Positions 9,002-18,269 of a stretch of DNA of 64,000 nucleotides are shown in pieces. The DNA is from Murinocardiopsis flavida (GTDB lineage: Bacteria > Actinomycetota > Actinomycetes > Streptosporangiales > Streptosporangiaceae). The DNA lies in the NCBI RefSeq assembly GCF_003014485.1, contig NZ_PYGA01000015.1:124001-188000 (forward strand). The letters are read 5' to 3'. The notes below the pieces were generated by a model, which was not told the origin of the DNA, ran no database searches, and saw only the letters and a list, made by a program, of their open reading frames with translations. How positions within the stretch are numbered: position 1 is the stretch's first letter; every line of letters begins with the position of its first letter. Made by a program: the position numbers and the translations under genes.

Positions 9002-9499
9002 TCATACGCGCAGTGCGTCGAGGGAGTCGGCGAACCCGGCGCGTTCGGCCAGGACGGCGAGCGCGTCGGCGGGCAGCAGCCCTTCGCCGAGGGTCAGGGC
9101 GATGAGGTCGGCCGGGGCGGTGCCCAGGTCGGCCAGCAACCCGGTGTCGCCGCCCGGGTCGGGGTAGGGCTTCTGCCCGGTGCCCTCGACCATCTCGGGC
9201 TCGTGGATGGTCCCGCTGTCGAGCAGCAGCGCGGCGACCGCGTTGGAGTGCACGGCGCGCGCGTCGGAGAGGAAGACCCGGGGATCGGCGCGGTCGTCGA
9301 CGCGGACCACGCCGAACCACTCGTCGTCGGCCTCCATGAGCAGCACCATGGTGCCTTCGGCGGCGTCGGGGTCCTCGGCGCCCGCAACATCGCGCATCAG
9401 GTCGGTGATGTCGTCAATGGACTCGGCCTCGGACAGATCGACCTCGCCGCCCGCCCAGGTGCCATTCGAGCGGCCGAAGACCGCTGAGAAGATCGACAC
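9002..9499 (-). CDS. tRNA adenosine deaminase-associated protein (TIGR03941-like), copy 1
   Basis: This acidic protein of about 165 residues belongs to a family named only for its position beside tadA. Its function is not known. The start is taken at GTG 9499 (VSIFSAVFG) with GGGAGGA about twelve bases upstream. A longer frame opens at 9541 but lacks a better site. Repeating beta-strand-like segments (TMVLLMEADDEWFGVVRVDD, then RVFLSDARAV) are shared with the next gene, so the two are paralogs. The C-terminus ends in a helix-rich SLDALRV. Confidence 0.8.
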   Translation of the reverse strand: MSIFSAVFGRSNGTWAGGEVDLSEAESIDDITDLMRDVAGAEDPDAAEGTMVLLMEADDEWFGVVRVDDRADPRVFLSDARAVHSNAVAALLLDSGTIHEPEMVEGTGQKPYPDPGGDTGLLADLGTAPADLIALTLGEGLLPADALAVLAERAGFADSLDALRV

Positions 9500-9606
9500 C
9501 GTGCGTCTCGTCCTCCCTAGCCCGACCGGAGTGCGCACCACCGGCCGGGCGACAACGCAGGGACGCCGCGGGCACAGGTTCCCGCGCGCTCATTCGTCTG
9601 GAGTGC

Positions 9607-10110
9607 CTACCCCATCCCGTCGAGCGCACGCTGGAACGCCTGCTGAAATCCGAGTCGTTCGGAGATGCTCGCGAGCACTTCGTCGGGATACAGGTCGAGG
9701 TCGCCGGCGAGGGCGCCCAGCTCCATCTCGTCCAGGCCGAGGTCGGCGATGATCGACAGGTCGCCGGCCGGCAGCACCTGGTCGAGGTCCTCGTCCTCGG
9801 GGATGTCGATGTCGAGGTAGGCCAGGACCTCGCGCGCCACCTCCCAGTCGACGGAGGCGGTCACGTCGGACAGGAAGATGCTGACGTCGTCGCGCCCGTA
9901 CACGCGCACGATCACGAAGAAGTCGTCGCCGACGGAGACCAGGCCGATCGCGCCGCTGATACTGGGCTGCTGGCGAAGCGCGTGGAGCAGGCCCTTGAGG
10001 TCCTGGGTCAGGGCCACCGGGAGCAGGTCGACATCCCAGTAGTCCTCTTCCCTGTAGGCGACCGCGACAAAGTCGCCCGAACCGTCGTCGCCCTGATCGA
10101 GTTCCGTCAT
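9607..10110 (-). CDS. tRNA adenosine deaminase-associated protein (TIGR03941-like), copy 2
   Basis: The protein has 167 residues starting at ATG 10110 (MTELDQGDDG). It shares with the neighbouring gene the pattern F-F-V-I-V-R-V...D-D-V-S-I-F-L-S-D and an ending of a SERLGFQQAF type matching copy 1. Both are strongly acidic. The paired copies upstream of tadA suggest a tandem duplication, or a heteromer acting with TadA or with another conserved process. That is inference, because no member has an assigned activity that I know of. A frame upstream to 10332 exists but looks unlike the family. Confidence 0.8.
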   Translation of the reverse strand: MTELDQGDDGSGDFVAVAYREEDYWDVDLLPVALTQDLKGLLHALRQQPSISGAIGLVSVGDDFFVIVRVYGRDDVSIFLSDVTASVDWEVAREVLAYLDIDIPEDEDLDQVLPAGDLSIIADLGLDEMELGALAGDLDLYPDEVLASISERLGFQQAFQRALDGMG

Positions 10111-10598
10111 CGACACCCCAACCGGATGGCCTTGGTCCGGCCAGGATCGCAGATCCTCCGGTGGTGCGTCATCGTAACGGCTGCTCTCGCCCGTGCCACG
10201 GTCCCCGGTGGGGGAGGCGTCCCCGTGATAGAAGTCAGCGCTCACGGCTCCTATTAGAACGGACTCGGCACGCCCGGCAGAACCCCGCGGGGGCGAGCGG
10301 ACGGTTTCGTTACCCCGCGCTGCCCTCCCCACTGCACGCTGTGATCAGCGAACGTCCAGGTGGGATGCTGATTCGCGGCGCCTCCCGGCGGCGCGCGGCG
10401 CACCCGGCCCGCGCCGCGGTTCCCGGTTCGTTATCCAAGTGAGCCGAAGCGGATCGGCCGCAGCGGGCGCACCCGCGGCGGCACGCTCCACCCGGCCGCG
10501 CGGGCGCCCACGGCGACCTCCGGTGCCTGGCGGGCGAAGTTAGACTTCCCGCAGCACCCCGACATCACGTCCTCCCAGCTCACCGGAGTATTCATCTC
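10111..10598. other. Divergent intergenic region upstream of upp
   Basis: The 488 bases between the divergent tadA-associated gene and upp show no convincing gene. Promoters for both directions must lie here. A possible -10 for upp is TTAGACT at about 10537-10543, without a recognisable -35. GGAG lies shortly before the upp ATG. Confidence 0.5.
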
Positions 10599-11252
10599 AT
10601 GGAAACCCACGTGGTCGACCACCCGCTCGTGGCCCACAAGCTCACGACGCTGCGCGACGTCCGCACCGACTCGCCGACCTTCCGGCGGCTGACCGACGAA
10701 CTGGTCACCCTGCTCGCCTACGAGGCCACCCGGGACGTCTGGGTGTCCGAGGTCACCGTGGATTCGCCGCTCGCCCCGGCGCCCGGCGTGCAGCTGACCC
10801 GCCCCACCCCGCTGGTGGTGCCGATCCTCCGCGCCGGCCTGGGGATGCTCGACGGCATGACCCGGCTGCTGCCGACGGCCGAGGTGGGCTTCCTCGGCAT
10901 GGCGCGCGACGAGACGACCCTCCAGCCCGCCACCTACGCCGACCGCCTGCCGCAGGACCTCTCGGGGCGGCAGTGCTACGTCCTCGACCCGATGCTCGCG
11001 ACAGGGGGGACCCTGGCGGCGGCGCTCCAACTGCTCGTGGACAGGGGCGCCGAGCACGTGACCGCGATCTGCCTGCTCGCCGCCCCGGAGGGGATCGAGG
11101 CCGTGCGCGACCGGCTGTCGGCGGCGCTGGGCGAGAAGCACGGCGCGTCGCTGCGCATCGTCACAGCGGCGCTCGACGACCGGCTCAACGAGCAGGGGTT
11201 CATCGTGCCCGGTCTGGGCGACGCGGGAGACCGCCTCTACGGGCTGGTCTGA
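10599..11252 (+). CDS. upp: Uracil phosphoribosyltransferase
   Basis: This 217-residue enzyme converts uracil and PRPP to UMP in pyrimidine salvage. The PRPP loop [17 protein letters not shown] is near residue 127, [10 protein letters not shown] near 80, and the uracil-binding C-terminal signature [12 protein letters not shown] at 203-214. Length and start match the family exactly. It is a single-gene unit, and the stop is followed by an imperfect hairpin at 11290-11315. Confidence 0.97.
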   Translation: METHVVDHPLVAHKLTTLRDVRTDSPTFRRLTDELVTLLAYEATRDVWVSEVTVDSPLAPAPGVQLTRPTPLVVPILRAGLGMLDGMTRLLPTAEVGFLGMARDETTLQPATYADRLPQDLSGRQCYVLDPMLATGGTLAAALQLLVDRGAEHVTAICLLAAPEGIEAVRDRLSAALGEKHGASLRIVTAALDDRLNEQGFIVPGLGDAGDRLYGLV

Positions 11253-11714
11253 CCGGGCCGGACCGACCTGGCTGGTCCAACCGGCGCTTGTCCGACCGGG
11301 CCGGGCCGGTCCGACTCCGCCGGTCGCCGCGGCACTGCCTCGGCGAGGGTGCGGCGAGGGGTGAGGCGGGACTCCGGGCGCGGTGCCGCGCCGCGTCCGG
11401 GGTGCCCTGGGGCGTCCGTTCCGTGTCGAATCGGTGACAGCGGGTGTGAACTCGCACCAAAGGGGAAGGTTCGTCCGCACACCCGCTGATCACTGTCCAA
11501 AAATCTCCGGATTTCGCATTACACCCCAACCGAATTGCACCTGAGATGAACCCGTGACCCAGTAGAGTTATCCGGACCGGGACCCGGACGGCGACTCGCA
11601 CCGACCCCGCCCCGGCCGCGCCCACCTCCCCGTGGACGCACTGACCCCACCTCTACTTCGCCACCCGACATCCCGAGTGCACACGGATCTCGCCTGAACA
11701 GGGCGTTGCGACCC
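11253..11714. other. Intergenic region after upp
   Basis: No gene is supported in this stretch. An imperfect GC-rich hairpin, GTCCGACCGG (11290-11299) with CCGGTCCGAC (11306-11315), may end upp transcription. The second half (about 11500-11570) is relatively AT-rich, and I assign nothing there. Confidence 0.45.
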
Positions 11715-11743
11715 TTGCATCGGTTACCCACTGCTGGTAGACG
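11715..11743 (+). promoter_or_regulatory. Candidate sigma-70 type promoter
   Basis: TTGCAT (11715-11720) and TAGACG (11738-11743) are 17 bases apart. The predicted start would be about 11750, some 37 bases before the 74-residue gene. Confidence 0.45.
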
Positions 11744-11786
11744 AGTACGGAGCGCAATTGATCACCCTTTCCCCTCAAGGAGTGAC

Positions 11787-12011
11787 ATGACGAACAACGC
11801 CGGCACCGTCCCGCGCGAGTTCTCACCCGTCGTCGACCGGTTGCGGACCGAGTTCGCCGGGGTACACCAGCAGAGCACCGTGTCGAGATGCGTCGACGCC
11901 GCTCGCCACGGTGCACAGGACGTCACCGGAAGAGCAACGCCCGACCTCGTCGAACGCATCGCACGGCAACACCTCCAGGTGCTCGTGCTCGCGTTCGCCG
12001 AACGGCACTAG
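11787..12011 (+). CDS. Small three-helix-bundle type protein
   Basis: The protein has 74 residues from ATG 11787, with AAGGAG about five bases upstream. The composition suggests three short amphipathic helices: SPVVDRLRTEFAG, then HQQSTVSRCVDAAR, then PDLVERIARQHLQVLVLAF. This pattern resembles the small actinobacterial proteins labelled three-helix bundle dimerisation domain. Their role is unknown to me. No signal peptide or metal motif is seen. Confidence 0.65.
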   Translation: MTNNAGTVPREFSPVVDRLRTEFAGVHQQSTVSRCVDAARHGAQDVTGRATPDLVERIARQHLQVLVLAFAERH

Positions 12012-12147
12012 CACGCCCCTCGGCACAGCACAAGCCGCCCGGGCGCGAGCGCCACGCCGAAGGGTGCTAACCGGCTTTACGGGGTCGATCTTGGGTGTAA
12101 CAATCAATTCGGGTTAGTGGGTCAGTTGCATTCTTGGGGAGTAGCGC

Positions 12148-12312
12148 ATGGCCAAGGTGAAACAATGGCTGAAATACGGACTCATCGCATTCCTGATCTT
12201 CTACCTGATCAGCCAGCCTGAAGCCTCCGCCGACGTCATCCAGACCGGCCTGGGCGGCCTCATGGGCGCCGCCGAGTCGCTGTCGCGGTTCGTGAACGCG
12301 CTGTCGGTCTGA
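12148..12312 (+). CDS. Small membrane protein, 54 residues
   Basis: A start at ATG 12148 follows GGGGAG with good spacing. The peptide begins MAKVKQWLKYGLIAFLIFYL, so one membrane helix covers about residues 10-22. An Ala/Gly-rich amphipathic tail, DVIQTGLGGLMGAAESL, follows. The stop lies 13 bases before the PH-domain membrane protein, so the two are almost certainly one transcript and may act together. No function is known. Confidence 0.7.
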   Translation: MAKVKQWLKYGLIAFLIFYLISQPEASADVIQTGLGGLMGAAESLSRFVNALSV

Positions 12313-12325
12313 GGGCCCGGTCAGC

Positions 12326-12841
12326 ATGAAGCTCGTCACTCCAGGCGATGCGGCACCCGCCTCCGTCAACCGCTACCTGCTGCCGCATGAGCAGCAGGTC
12401 ATCACCATGCGGCGGCATCCGGCAATCCTCATGGGTCCGGTCGGAATCGTGCTGGTCAGCCTCATCGGAGCAGGCATCCTGAGCAACACCGGCATGGCGG
12501 CGAGCGCCACCACGCTCGCGGTCATCTGGTGGATCTGGCTGCTGGTACTGGTCTGGTTCGTCTGGAGGGTGGCGGAGTGGTCGGTCGACTACTTCGTCAT
12601 CACCTCGGCACGGCTGCTGCTCACCACCGGCCTGATCACCCGGCAGGTCAACATGATGCCGCTCGGCAAGGTCACCGACATGCGGTTCGAACGCTCGCTC
12701 GTGGGCCGGCTCATCGGCTACGGCACGTTCGTCATGGAGTCCGCCGGTCAGGACCAGGCGCTCAGCAGGATCAACTACGTGCCGTACCCCGAGCAGTTGT
12801 ACCTGGAGGTCGTGGGGCTGATCTTCCCCGGTAAGGACTGA
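12326..12841 (+). CDS. PH-domain (bPH2/DUF304-like) membrane protein
   Basis: The protein has 171 residues. A cytoplasmic N-terminus (YLLPHEQQVITMRRHPA) leads to two membrane helices at about 37-55 and 64-82. A bacterial PH-like domain follows (YFVITSARLLLTTGLITRQVNMMPLGKVTDM and GYGTFVMESAG). Such proteins are common single-copy membrane proteins in actinobacteria without an assigned job. It is preceded by the 54-residue membrane protein and followed by a clean terminator at 12886-12914. Confidence 0.85.
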   Translation: MKLVTPGDAAPASVNRYLLPHEQQVITMRRHPAILMGPVGIVLVSLIGAGILSNTGMAASATTLAVIWWIWLLVLVWFVWRVAEWSVDYFVITSARLLLTTGLITRQVNMMPLGKVTDMRFERSLVGRLIGYGTFVMESAGQDQALSRINYVPYPEQLYLEVVGLIFPGKD

Positions 12842-12885
12842 TCCGCCGGGCCCGGCTCAGCCCGGACCGACCGAACCCGAACGCA

Positions 12886-12914
12886 CGAGGCGCCCCCCGC
12901 CGGTGGGCGCCTCG
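12886..12914 (+). terminator. Terminator hairpin after the PH-domain gene
   Basis: CGAGGCGCCC (12886-12895) pairs perfectly with GGGCGCCTCG (12905-12914) around a nine-base loop. Confidence 0.7.
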
Positions 12915-12953
12915 ACGCGTTTGCGGACCCATGACCAACACCGGTTACCGCCG

Positions 12954-13027
12954 GTGACACCGGTGTCACGAAAGGGGCGCGACACGGTGGAATCAAATTG
13001 ACTTCCAGGTGAACACAAGGTTAACTG
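12954..13027 (+). promoter_or_regulatory. Promoter with upstream 16 bp palindrome
   Basis: TTGACT (12998-13003) and TAACTG (13022-13027), 18 bases apart, make a good vegetative promoter for the gene at 13063. Upstream lies the perfect palindrome GTGACACCGGTGTCAC (12954-12969), a likely operator for an unidentified dimeric regulator. Confidence 0.55.
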
Positions 13028-13062
13028 AAAGCCTCGTTCATTAAAACTCCCAGGAGGAACCC

Positions 13063-13323
13063 ATGGCGCGAAAGGTCAGCGACCCCTCGCCGGGCGCACG
13101 GTCCGCTACCGCGCGCCGCCGTCGCCTCCCCGCACGCCGCGGCACCCACGGCACGGCAGTGCCCCCCGCCGCGGTGCCGCAGCAGCCGGCCCCGCACGAA
13201 CCCGCCCTCGCCGTCCCGCCGTCGAGCGCCGCCGCATCCGCTGACCCCGTGCGCCCGATCCTGCGCTGGCACCTGGTCACGGCGCCCGACGGCGTCACCC
13301 GTCCCGAAGCCCTCTGGTCTTAG
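13063..13323 (+). CDS. Small basic hypothetical protein
   Basis: The protein has 86 residues from ATG 13063, with CAGGAGG about eight bases upstream and a credible promoter further up. The N-terminal 45 residues are Arg/Pro/Ala-rich and likely disordered. The last 22 residues (PILRWHLVTAPDGVTRPEALWS) look ordered and more conserved in character. I do not recognise the family. The GC-rich composition makes a spurious frame possible, but promoter, ribosome site and following hairpin all fit a real gene. Confidence 0.5.
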   Translation: MARKVSDPSPGARSATARRRRLPARRGTHGTAVPPAAVPQQPAPHEPALAVPPSSAAASADPVRPILRWHLVTAPDGVTRPEALWS

Positions 13324-13334
13324 TGGTCTCAGTG

Positions 13335-13360
13335 GTCCCAGCGGCACGTACCGCTGGGGC
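13335..13360 (+). terminator. Hairpin after the 86-residue gene
   Basis: CCCAGCGG (13337-13344) pairs with CCGCTGGG (13351-13358), with flanking G-U capable bases extending the stem. Confidence 0.55.
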
Positions 13361-13538
13361 CCGGGCTGCTGGGTGTGGACCCGCCCCAAGTGGTTGAAGC
13401 ACCGCTCACCCGTGCTGCGCCGCCGCGCGAACCGTGAGCCGCAGCGAGCACCGCACCGCCATGTCGCCATGTCCCCGCCAGGCGGACCGCGCTCCGCAAC
13501 CCGGCGGTGTTGCCTCCGGGTGTCAGCGTTCAACGAGA

Positions 13539-13560
13539 CGATACGTTGTGACTCGTATCG
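13539..13560. promoter_or_regulatory. Inverted repeat upstream of the ABC-F leader promoter
   Basis: CGATACG (13539-13545) and CGTATCG (13554-13560) form a perfect inverted repeat with an eight-base spacer. It ends 12 bases before the candidate -35, a position suited to an activator or repressor. Confidence 0.45.
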
Positions 13561-13572
13561 CACGAAAACCCC

Positions 13573-13602
13573 GTGACATCGGCCACGACCGCCGCCTATG
13601 AT
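13573..13602 (+). promoter_or_regulatory. Promoter of the ABC-F leader, possible WhiB7/WblC type
   Basis: GTGACA (13573-13578) and TATGAT (13597-13602) are 18 bases apart. The AT-rich CGAAAAC lies just upstream of the -35, the place where the AT-hook of WhiB7/WblC binds in regulated resistance genes. The start of transcription would fall on or next to the ATG at 13609, so the first peptide would be leaderless. Confidence 0.5.
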
Positions 13603-13608
13603 CCACGC

Positions 13609-13635
13609 ATGGGTACGCTGATCCACTTCCTGTAG
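13609..13635 (+). CDS. Leader peptide MGTLIHFL upstream of ABC-F gene
   Basis: ATG 13609 to TAG 13633-13635 encodes eight residues, MGTLIHFL. Its start lies seven bases after the -10 hexamer, so it is probably read from a leaderless transcript. Short leader peptides of this sort control antibiotic-inducible ABC-F genes by ribosome-mediated attenuation. The strong stem that begins 12 bases after the stop fits this. That this peptide senses stalled ribosomes is inference. Confidence 0.55.
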   Translation: MGTLIHFL

Positions 13636-13647
13636 TCCACCGGTCCA

Positions 13648-13798
13648 GGGACGCGAGTTCCGCCGCCGCGGTGTCCTGAGCGCGCTTCGCCGCGCCCACC
13701 GCAGGCCGTCGCGTCCCGCCCGCAGCCGGGTTCCCGCCCCACCAGCACCTCCGTGCACGGCCGCGCCTTTCGCGCGCCCCCACGGGGCGGGAGCCCGG
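13648..13798 (+). promoter_or_regulatory. Structured leader RNA (candidate attenuator) of the ABC-F gene
   Basis: Two long-range stems are visible. GGGACGCGA (13648-13656) pairs perfectly with TCGCGTCCC (13709-13717). CCGGGTTCCCGCCCC (13726-13740) pairs with GGGGCGGGAGCCCGG (13784-13798) with one G-U. The ribosome binding site of the ABC-F gene lies about 50 bases later. The first stem closes directly after the leader peptide stop, as expected for attenuation. I see no run of T, so termination versus translation control cannot be told. Confidence 0.5.
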
Positions 13799-13861
13799 CG
13801 CGGGCCGCACCCCACCCGCCGCGACGCCCCCGCGCGCGGCCCGGACTCCAGGAGGTCGCTC

Positions 13862-15751
<1,890 letters not shown>

Positions 15752-15903
15752 GGACCGCGCCCGCCAACGGCGGGCACACGTTCGCCGCGGTCGGTCCGAC
15801 CAGGGCAGACCGGCCGGGGCGGAGCGGGTCGGCTGAGGAGGGCGGCCCGGCCAGAGCGGGCAGGGCGAACAGGGCGGCCGCGAATCGGGACCGTCGCCCC
15901 CAA

Positions 15904-15993
15904 TCCCCGCGCGGTGAGGTCCGCCGCCCCCGCTCCCCGCGCGGTGAGGTCCGCCGCCCCCGCTCCCCGCGCCGTGCGGACCGCCGATCCCGC
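15904..15993. repeat. Three tandem 30 bp repeats after the ABC-F gene
   Basis: Two identical units (15904-15933 and 15934-15963) begin TCCCCGCGCGGTGAGGTCCG. A third, diverged copy (15964-15993) overlaps the left arm of the following terminator hairpin. Confidence 0.85.
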
Positions 15994-16020
15994 TCCTCAC
16001 TGCGCGGGATCGGCGGTCCG
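15977..16020 (+). terminator. Strong hairpin before the L11 paralog gene
   Basis: A perfect 17 bp stem, CGGACCGCCGATCCCGC (15977-15993) with its complement (16004-16020), encloses a ten-base loop. It should insulate the L11 paralog from ABC-F transcription. Confidence 0.8.
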
Positions 16021-16031
16021 TGTTAATCGCC

Positions 16032-16062
16032 TTGACCCTCCACCCACTGGAGTCTTTAGCGT
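16032..16062 (+). promoter_or_regulatory. Candidate promoter of the L11 paralog
   Basis: TTGACC (16032-16037) is a good -35. The -10 is either TTTAGC (16055-16060, spacing 17) or TAGCGT (16057-16062, spacing 19). It lies between the hairpin and the gene. Confidence 0.45.
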
Positions 16063-16098
16063 CCTCGGCGAACCATCCACGAGATCCGGGGGACGACC

Positions 16099-16527
16099 AT
16101 GGCCACCGCACAACGAGTGGTCTTCGAGACCACGCTGAACCTGAACGCCGGCGACGCGGCAGTCGCCGACCTGGGGAAGACGCTCGGCGCAACGGGCATC
16201 AACCTGATCGAGGTCAAGCGCGCCTACGACGCGTCGACGGCCGCCCACCGCGGCGAGACGATCCCCGCGCACATCACCGTGTACGAGAACCGCACGTTCG
16301 CGCTGCGGCTCAAGACCCCGCCGACGGCCCACCTCATCCGCGGCGCGATCGGCACAACGGGGTCGGCCGAACCGGGCCGGACCACCGCGGGCACGCTCAC
16401 CCGGGCCGACCTGCGCGCGATCGCCGAACGCAAACTACCCGACCTCAACGTCACCGACATCGACGCCGCCATGCGGACCATCGCGGGCACCGCCAGGTCG
16501 ATGGGCGTCGCGATCAGCGACACCTGA
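16099..16527 (+). CDS. Divergent ribosomal protein L11 paralog
   Basis: This 142-residue protein is co-linear with L11. The N-terminal domain includes GINLIEVKRAYDAST and ITVYENRTFALRLKTPPTA. The C-terminal rRNA-binding domain includes LRAIAERKLPDLNVTDIDAAMRTIAGTARSMGV. The conserved PPVGPALG segment of L11, whose prolines contact thiostrepton, is replaced by ADLGKTLG near residues 22-29, and the loop is one residue shorter. In actinobacteria the normal rplK sits with rplA near rpoB and nusG, so this is an extra copy. It could give a drug-insensitive GTPase centre or act under stress. GGGGGA precedes the ATG at 16099. It has its own terminator and promoter upstream. Confidence 0.85.
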   Translation: MATAQRVVFETTLNLNAGDAAVADLGKTLGATGINLIEVKRAYDASTAAHRGETIPAHITVYENRTFALRLKTPPTAHLIRGAIGTTGSAEPGRTTAGTLTRADLRAIAERKLPDLNVTDIDAAMRTIAGTARSMGVAISDT

Positions 16528-16620
16528 TCGCCCCGCGCACCGAGGCAACCAGCCCCTCCTGGTTCGTCCGATGACCTTGTCCACCTCTCCCGCACCGGCG
16601 GAGTTCCGGCTTTCCCGGGG

Positions 16621-17345
16621 ACGGCCCGTCCGCGGCGCGGCCTTGCCACCAGGCCGCACGCGGGTAGTCAGTGGTCAAATCCAGCACCCAAGGCGACGAG
16701 GGAACCGGGCTCGCTTGTTTCGGTCGGGGCGCGCAAGGGTCGGGGCGGGCGACAGGGCAACGAAGGCTGGCGGCAGGCCGGGGTGAGTGGTCGCCTCCGC
16801 AGCGTTGTGGGGTCGGTCCGTTCACAGAGCGGCCTTGCCGCCGAGCCGCACGCGGGTGACCTTCGGTCAAAGCAGCAACGACGGCGGCGAGAGCCCGGGC
16901 CCCGGCGGGATCGAGACGGGTGCGCGGTGGCGAACAGCAGCAACGACGGCAGGCGGACTTCGCTCATTGGCGGCATCGATCCGGCACCTGCGGTCGGTCC
17001 GTCTGCTGGGCGGCCTTGTCTCCGGGCCGCGCACGGGTGGCCTTCGGGGAAAGGCAGCGACGACGACGGGCGGGCTCCGGGCCCCGGCGGGATCGAGACG
17101 GGTGCGCGGTGGGAAAGCAGCACCTGACGCGGCGAGGGGCCGGGGCCCGGTTGCCTCCGTCGGGGTGCGCGGGCGGCGGTCCGTTCGAGGGGCGGCCTTC
17201 TCACCGGTCCGCGCGCGGGCGGTCAGTGGTTACATGCAGCGCCAACGGCGGGCGGGCTCCGGACCCCGGCGGAGTCGAGCCGGGTGCGCAGTGGGGAACA
17301 GCAGCACCAACGGCGGCGAGGGGCCGAGTTCGGGTTGCCTCGATC
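16621..17345. repeat. Four degenerate tandem repeats of about 185 bp, plus orientation
   Basis: Units begin near 16621, 16811, 16992 and 17175, each starting with a GGTCGGTCCGTnnnnnnGCGGCCTTG-like block. An (A)GCAGCAACGACGGC block and a CCCCGGCGGGATCGAGACGG block follow at similar offsets. The units are perhaps 65-75 percent alike by eye. Reading frames through them have no protein-like composition or ribosome sites. The array is not explained by any gene, IS or tRNA that I can see. Confidence 0.7.
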
Positions 17346-18017
17346 GGGCGTGCGGGGGCCAGGGTGGGCGACGGGGCGGCGATGGCCGGGGATGGGCCGG
17401 AGTGGGCGGTCGAGGCCGGGGTCTCTCGGGGTCGTCAGCGCCTCCCCGCGTCCCCCCGCAGCGAAAAGCACGGCTACCTGCGCAGAGCCCCACCCGCAAA
17501 GGGCGATTGGCGGTGAATGTCCCTTTTGGTCGCGTGGTTCGCGGCGAAGAGGCGCCGATTCGGTCCCCGCGCCAAGATCATGTCCATCATGCGGACGAGT
17601 GATCGGCCGAGACCGCCGCCACGCGCCCGGATTGCGGTATGGTGTCCGGTTTTTACGGGTGGTGCGGGCCCGGCGAGCGGCGGGGTGCTCATCCAGACGT
17701 CATACGGGTGCTGTCTGGGTTGACCCTCTCATCGAGTTCTCACGATACGAGACGCCCGGGATGGTGGGGCGCCGCCCCCGATCCGCTGACCTGCCCTTCT
17801 GCGCAGGACGATGCGCCCGCCCACCCAACGCCGTCGACCCAACGGCAACGACGGCATGCTCACGCACCCACCGACCCGGGCGCCAGAAGGACTGCCGCTA
17901 CGCGGCACCGCACGGAAACGGCCACGGGCACCCGGAGGCGAGACCGCCCCCGAAGCAAGGCGCCCGCGAGCAAGGGCGTCCGTGACCCCAAGGGAACAGG
18001 AGCCAGGCTGCCGGAAA
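17346..18017. other. Gene-free core between inverted repeat arrays
   Basis: Long open frames cross this stretch in several phases, but all are Pro/Arg/Ala-rich and lack start signals. Its AT-richer part (about 17500-17760) includes TTGACC at about 17720, a possible isolated -35. I see no gene. Confidence 0.5.
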
Positions 18018-18200
18018 GCCTGCGCAGCAGCGACGGCCGACACACATCCCGCACTGCGACCGCCGGGCCCGACGCCGCACGGAACCCACCGCAACCACAC
18101 CCGGGCGCCCCAACACAGCACCCCGGTCGCGCGCTCAGTACGTGGCGAGCCTTATGCCTCGAACCCCGACGTCTGCTTCGGCCGTCGCTGCTGCGCAGGC
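18018..18200. repeat. 23 bp perfect inverted repeat with imperfect flanks
   Basis: The arms are 18018-18040 and 18178-18200 (key core GCGCAGCAGCGACGG), 137 bases apart. Pairing continues imperfectly outward, with GGCTGCCGG near 18007 and CCGGCAGCC near 18204. The arms may be the edges of two oppositely oriented copies of a longer diverged repeat. Confidence 0.75.
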
Positions 18201-18269
18201 TCCCCGGCAGCCCAGCCCAGGTCCGCTGGGGGCAAGGACGCTCTCGGCACCCACCCCCGGCACGAAGCC

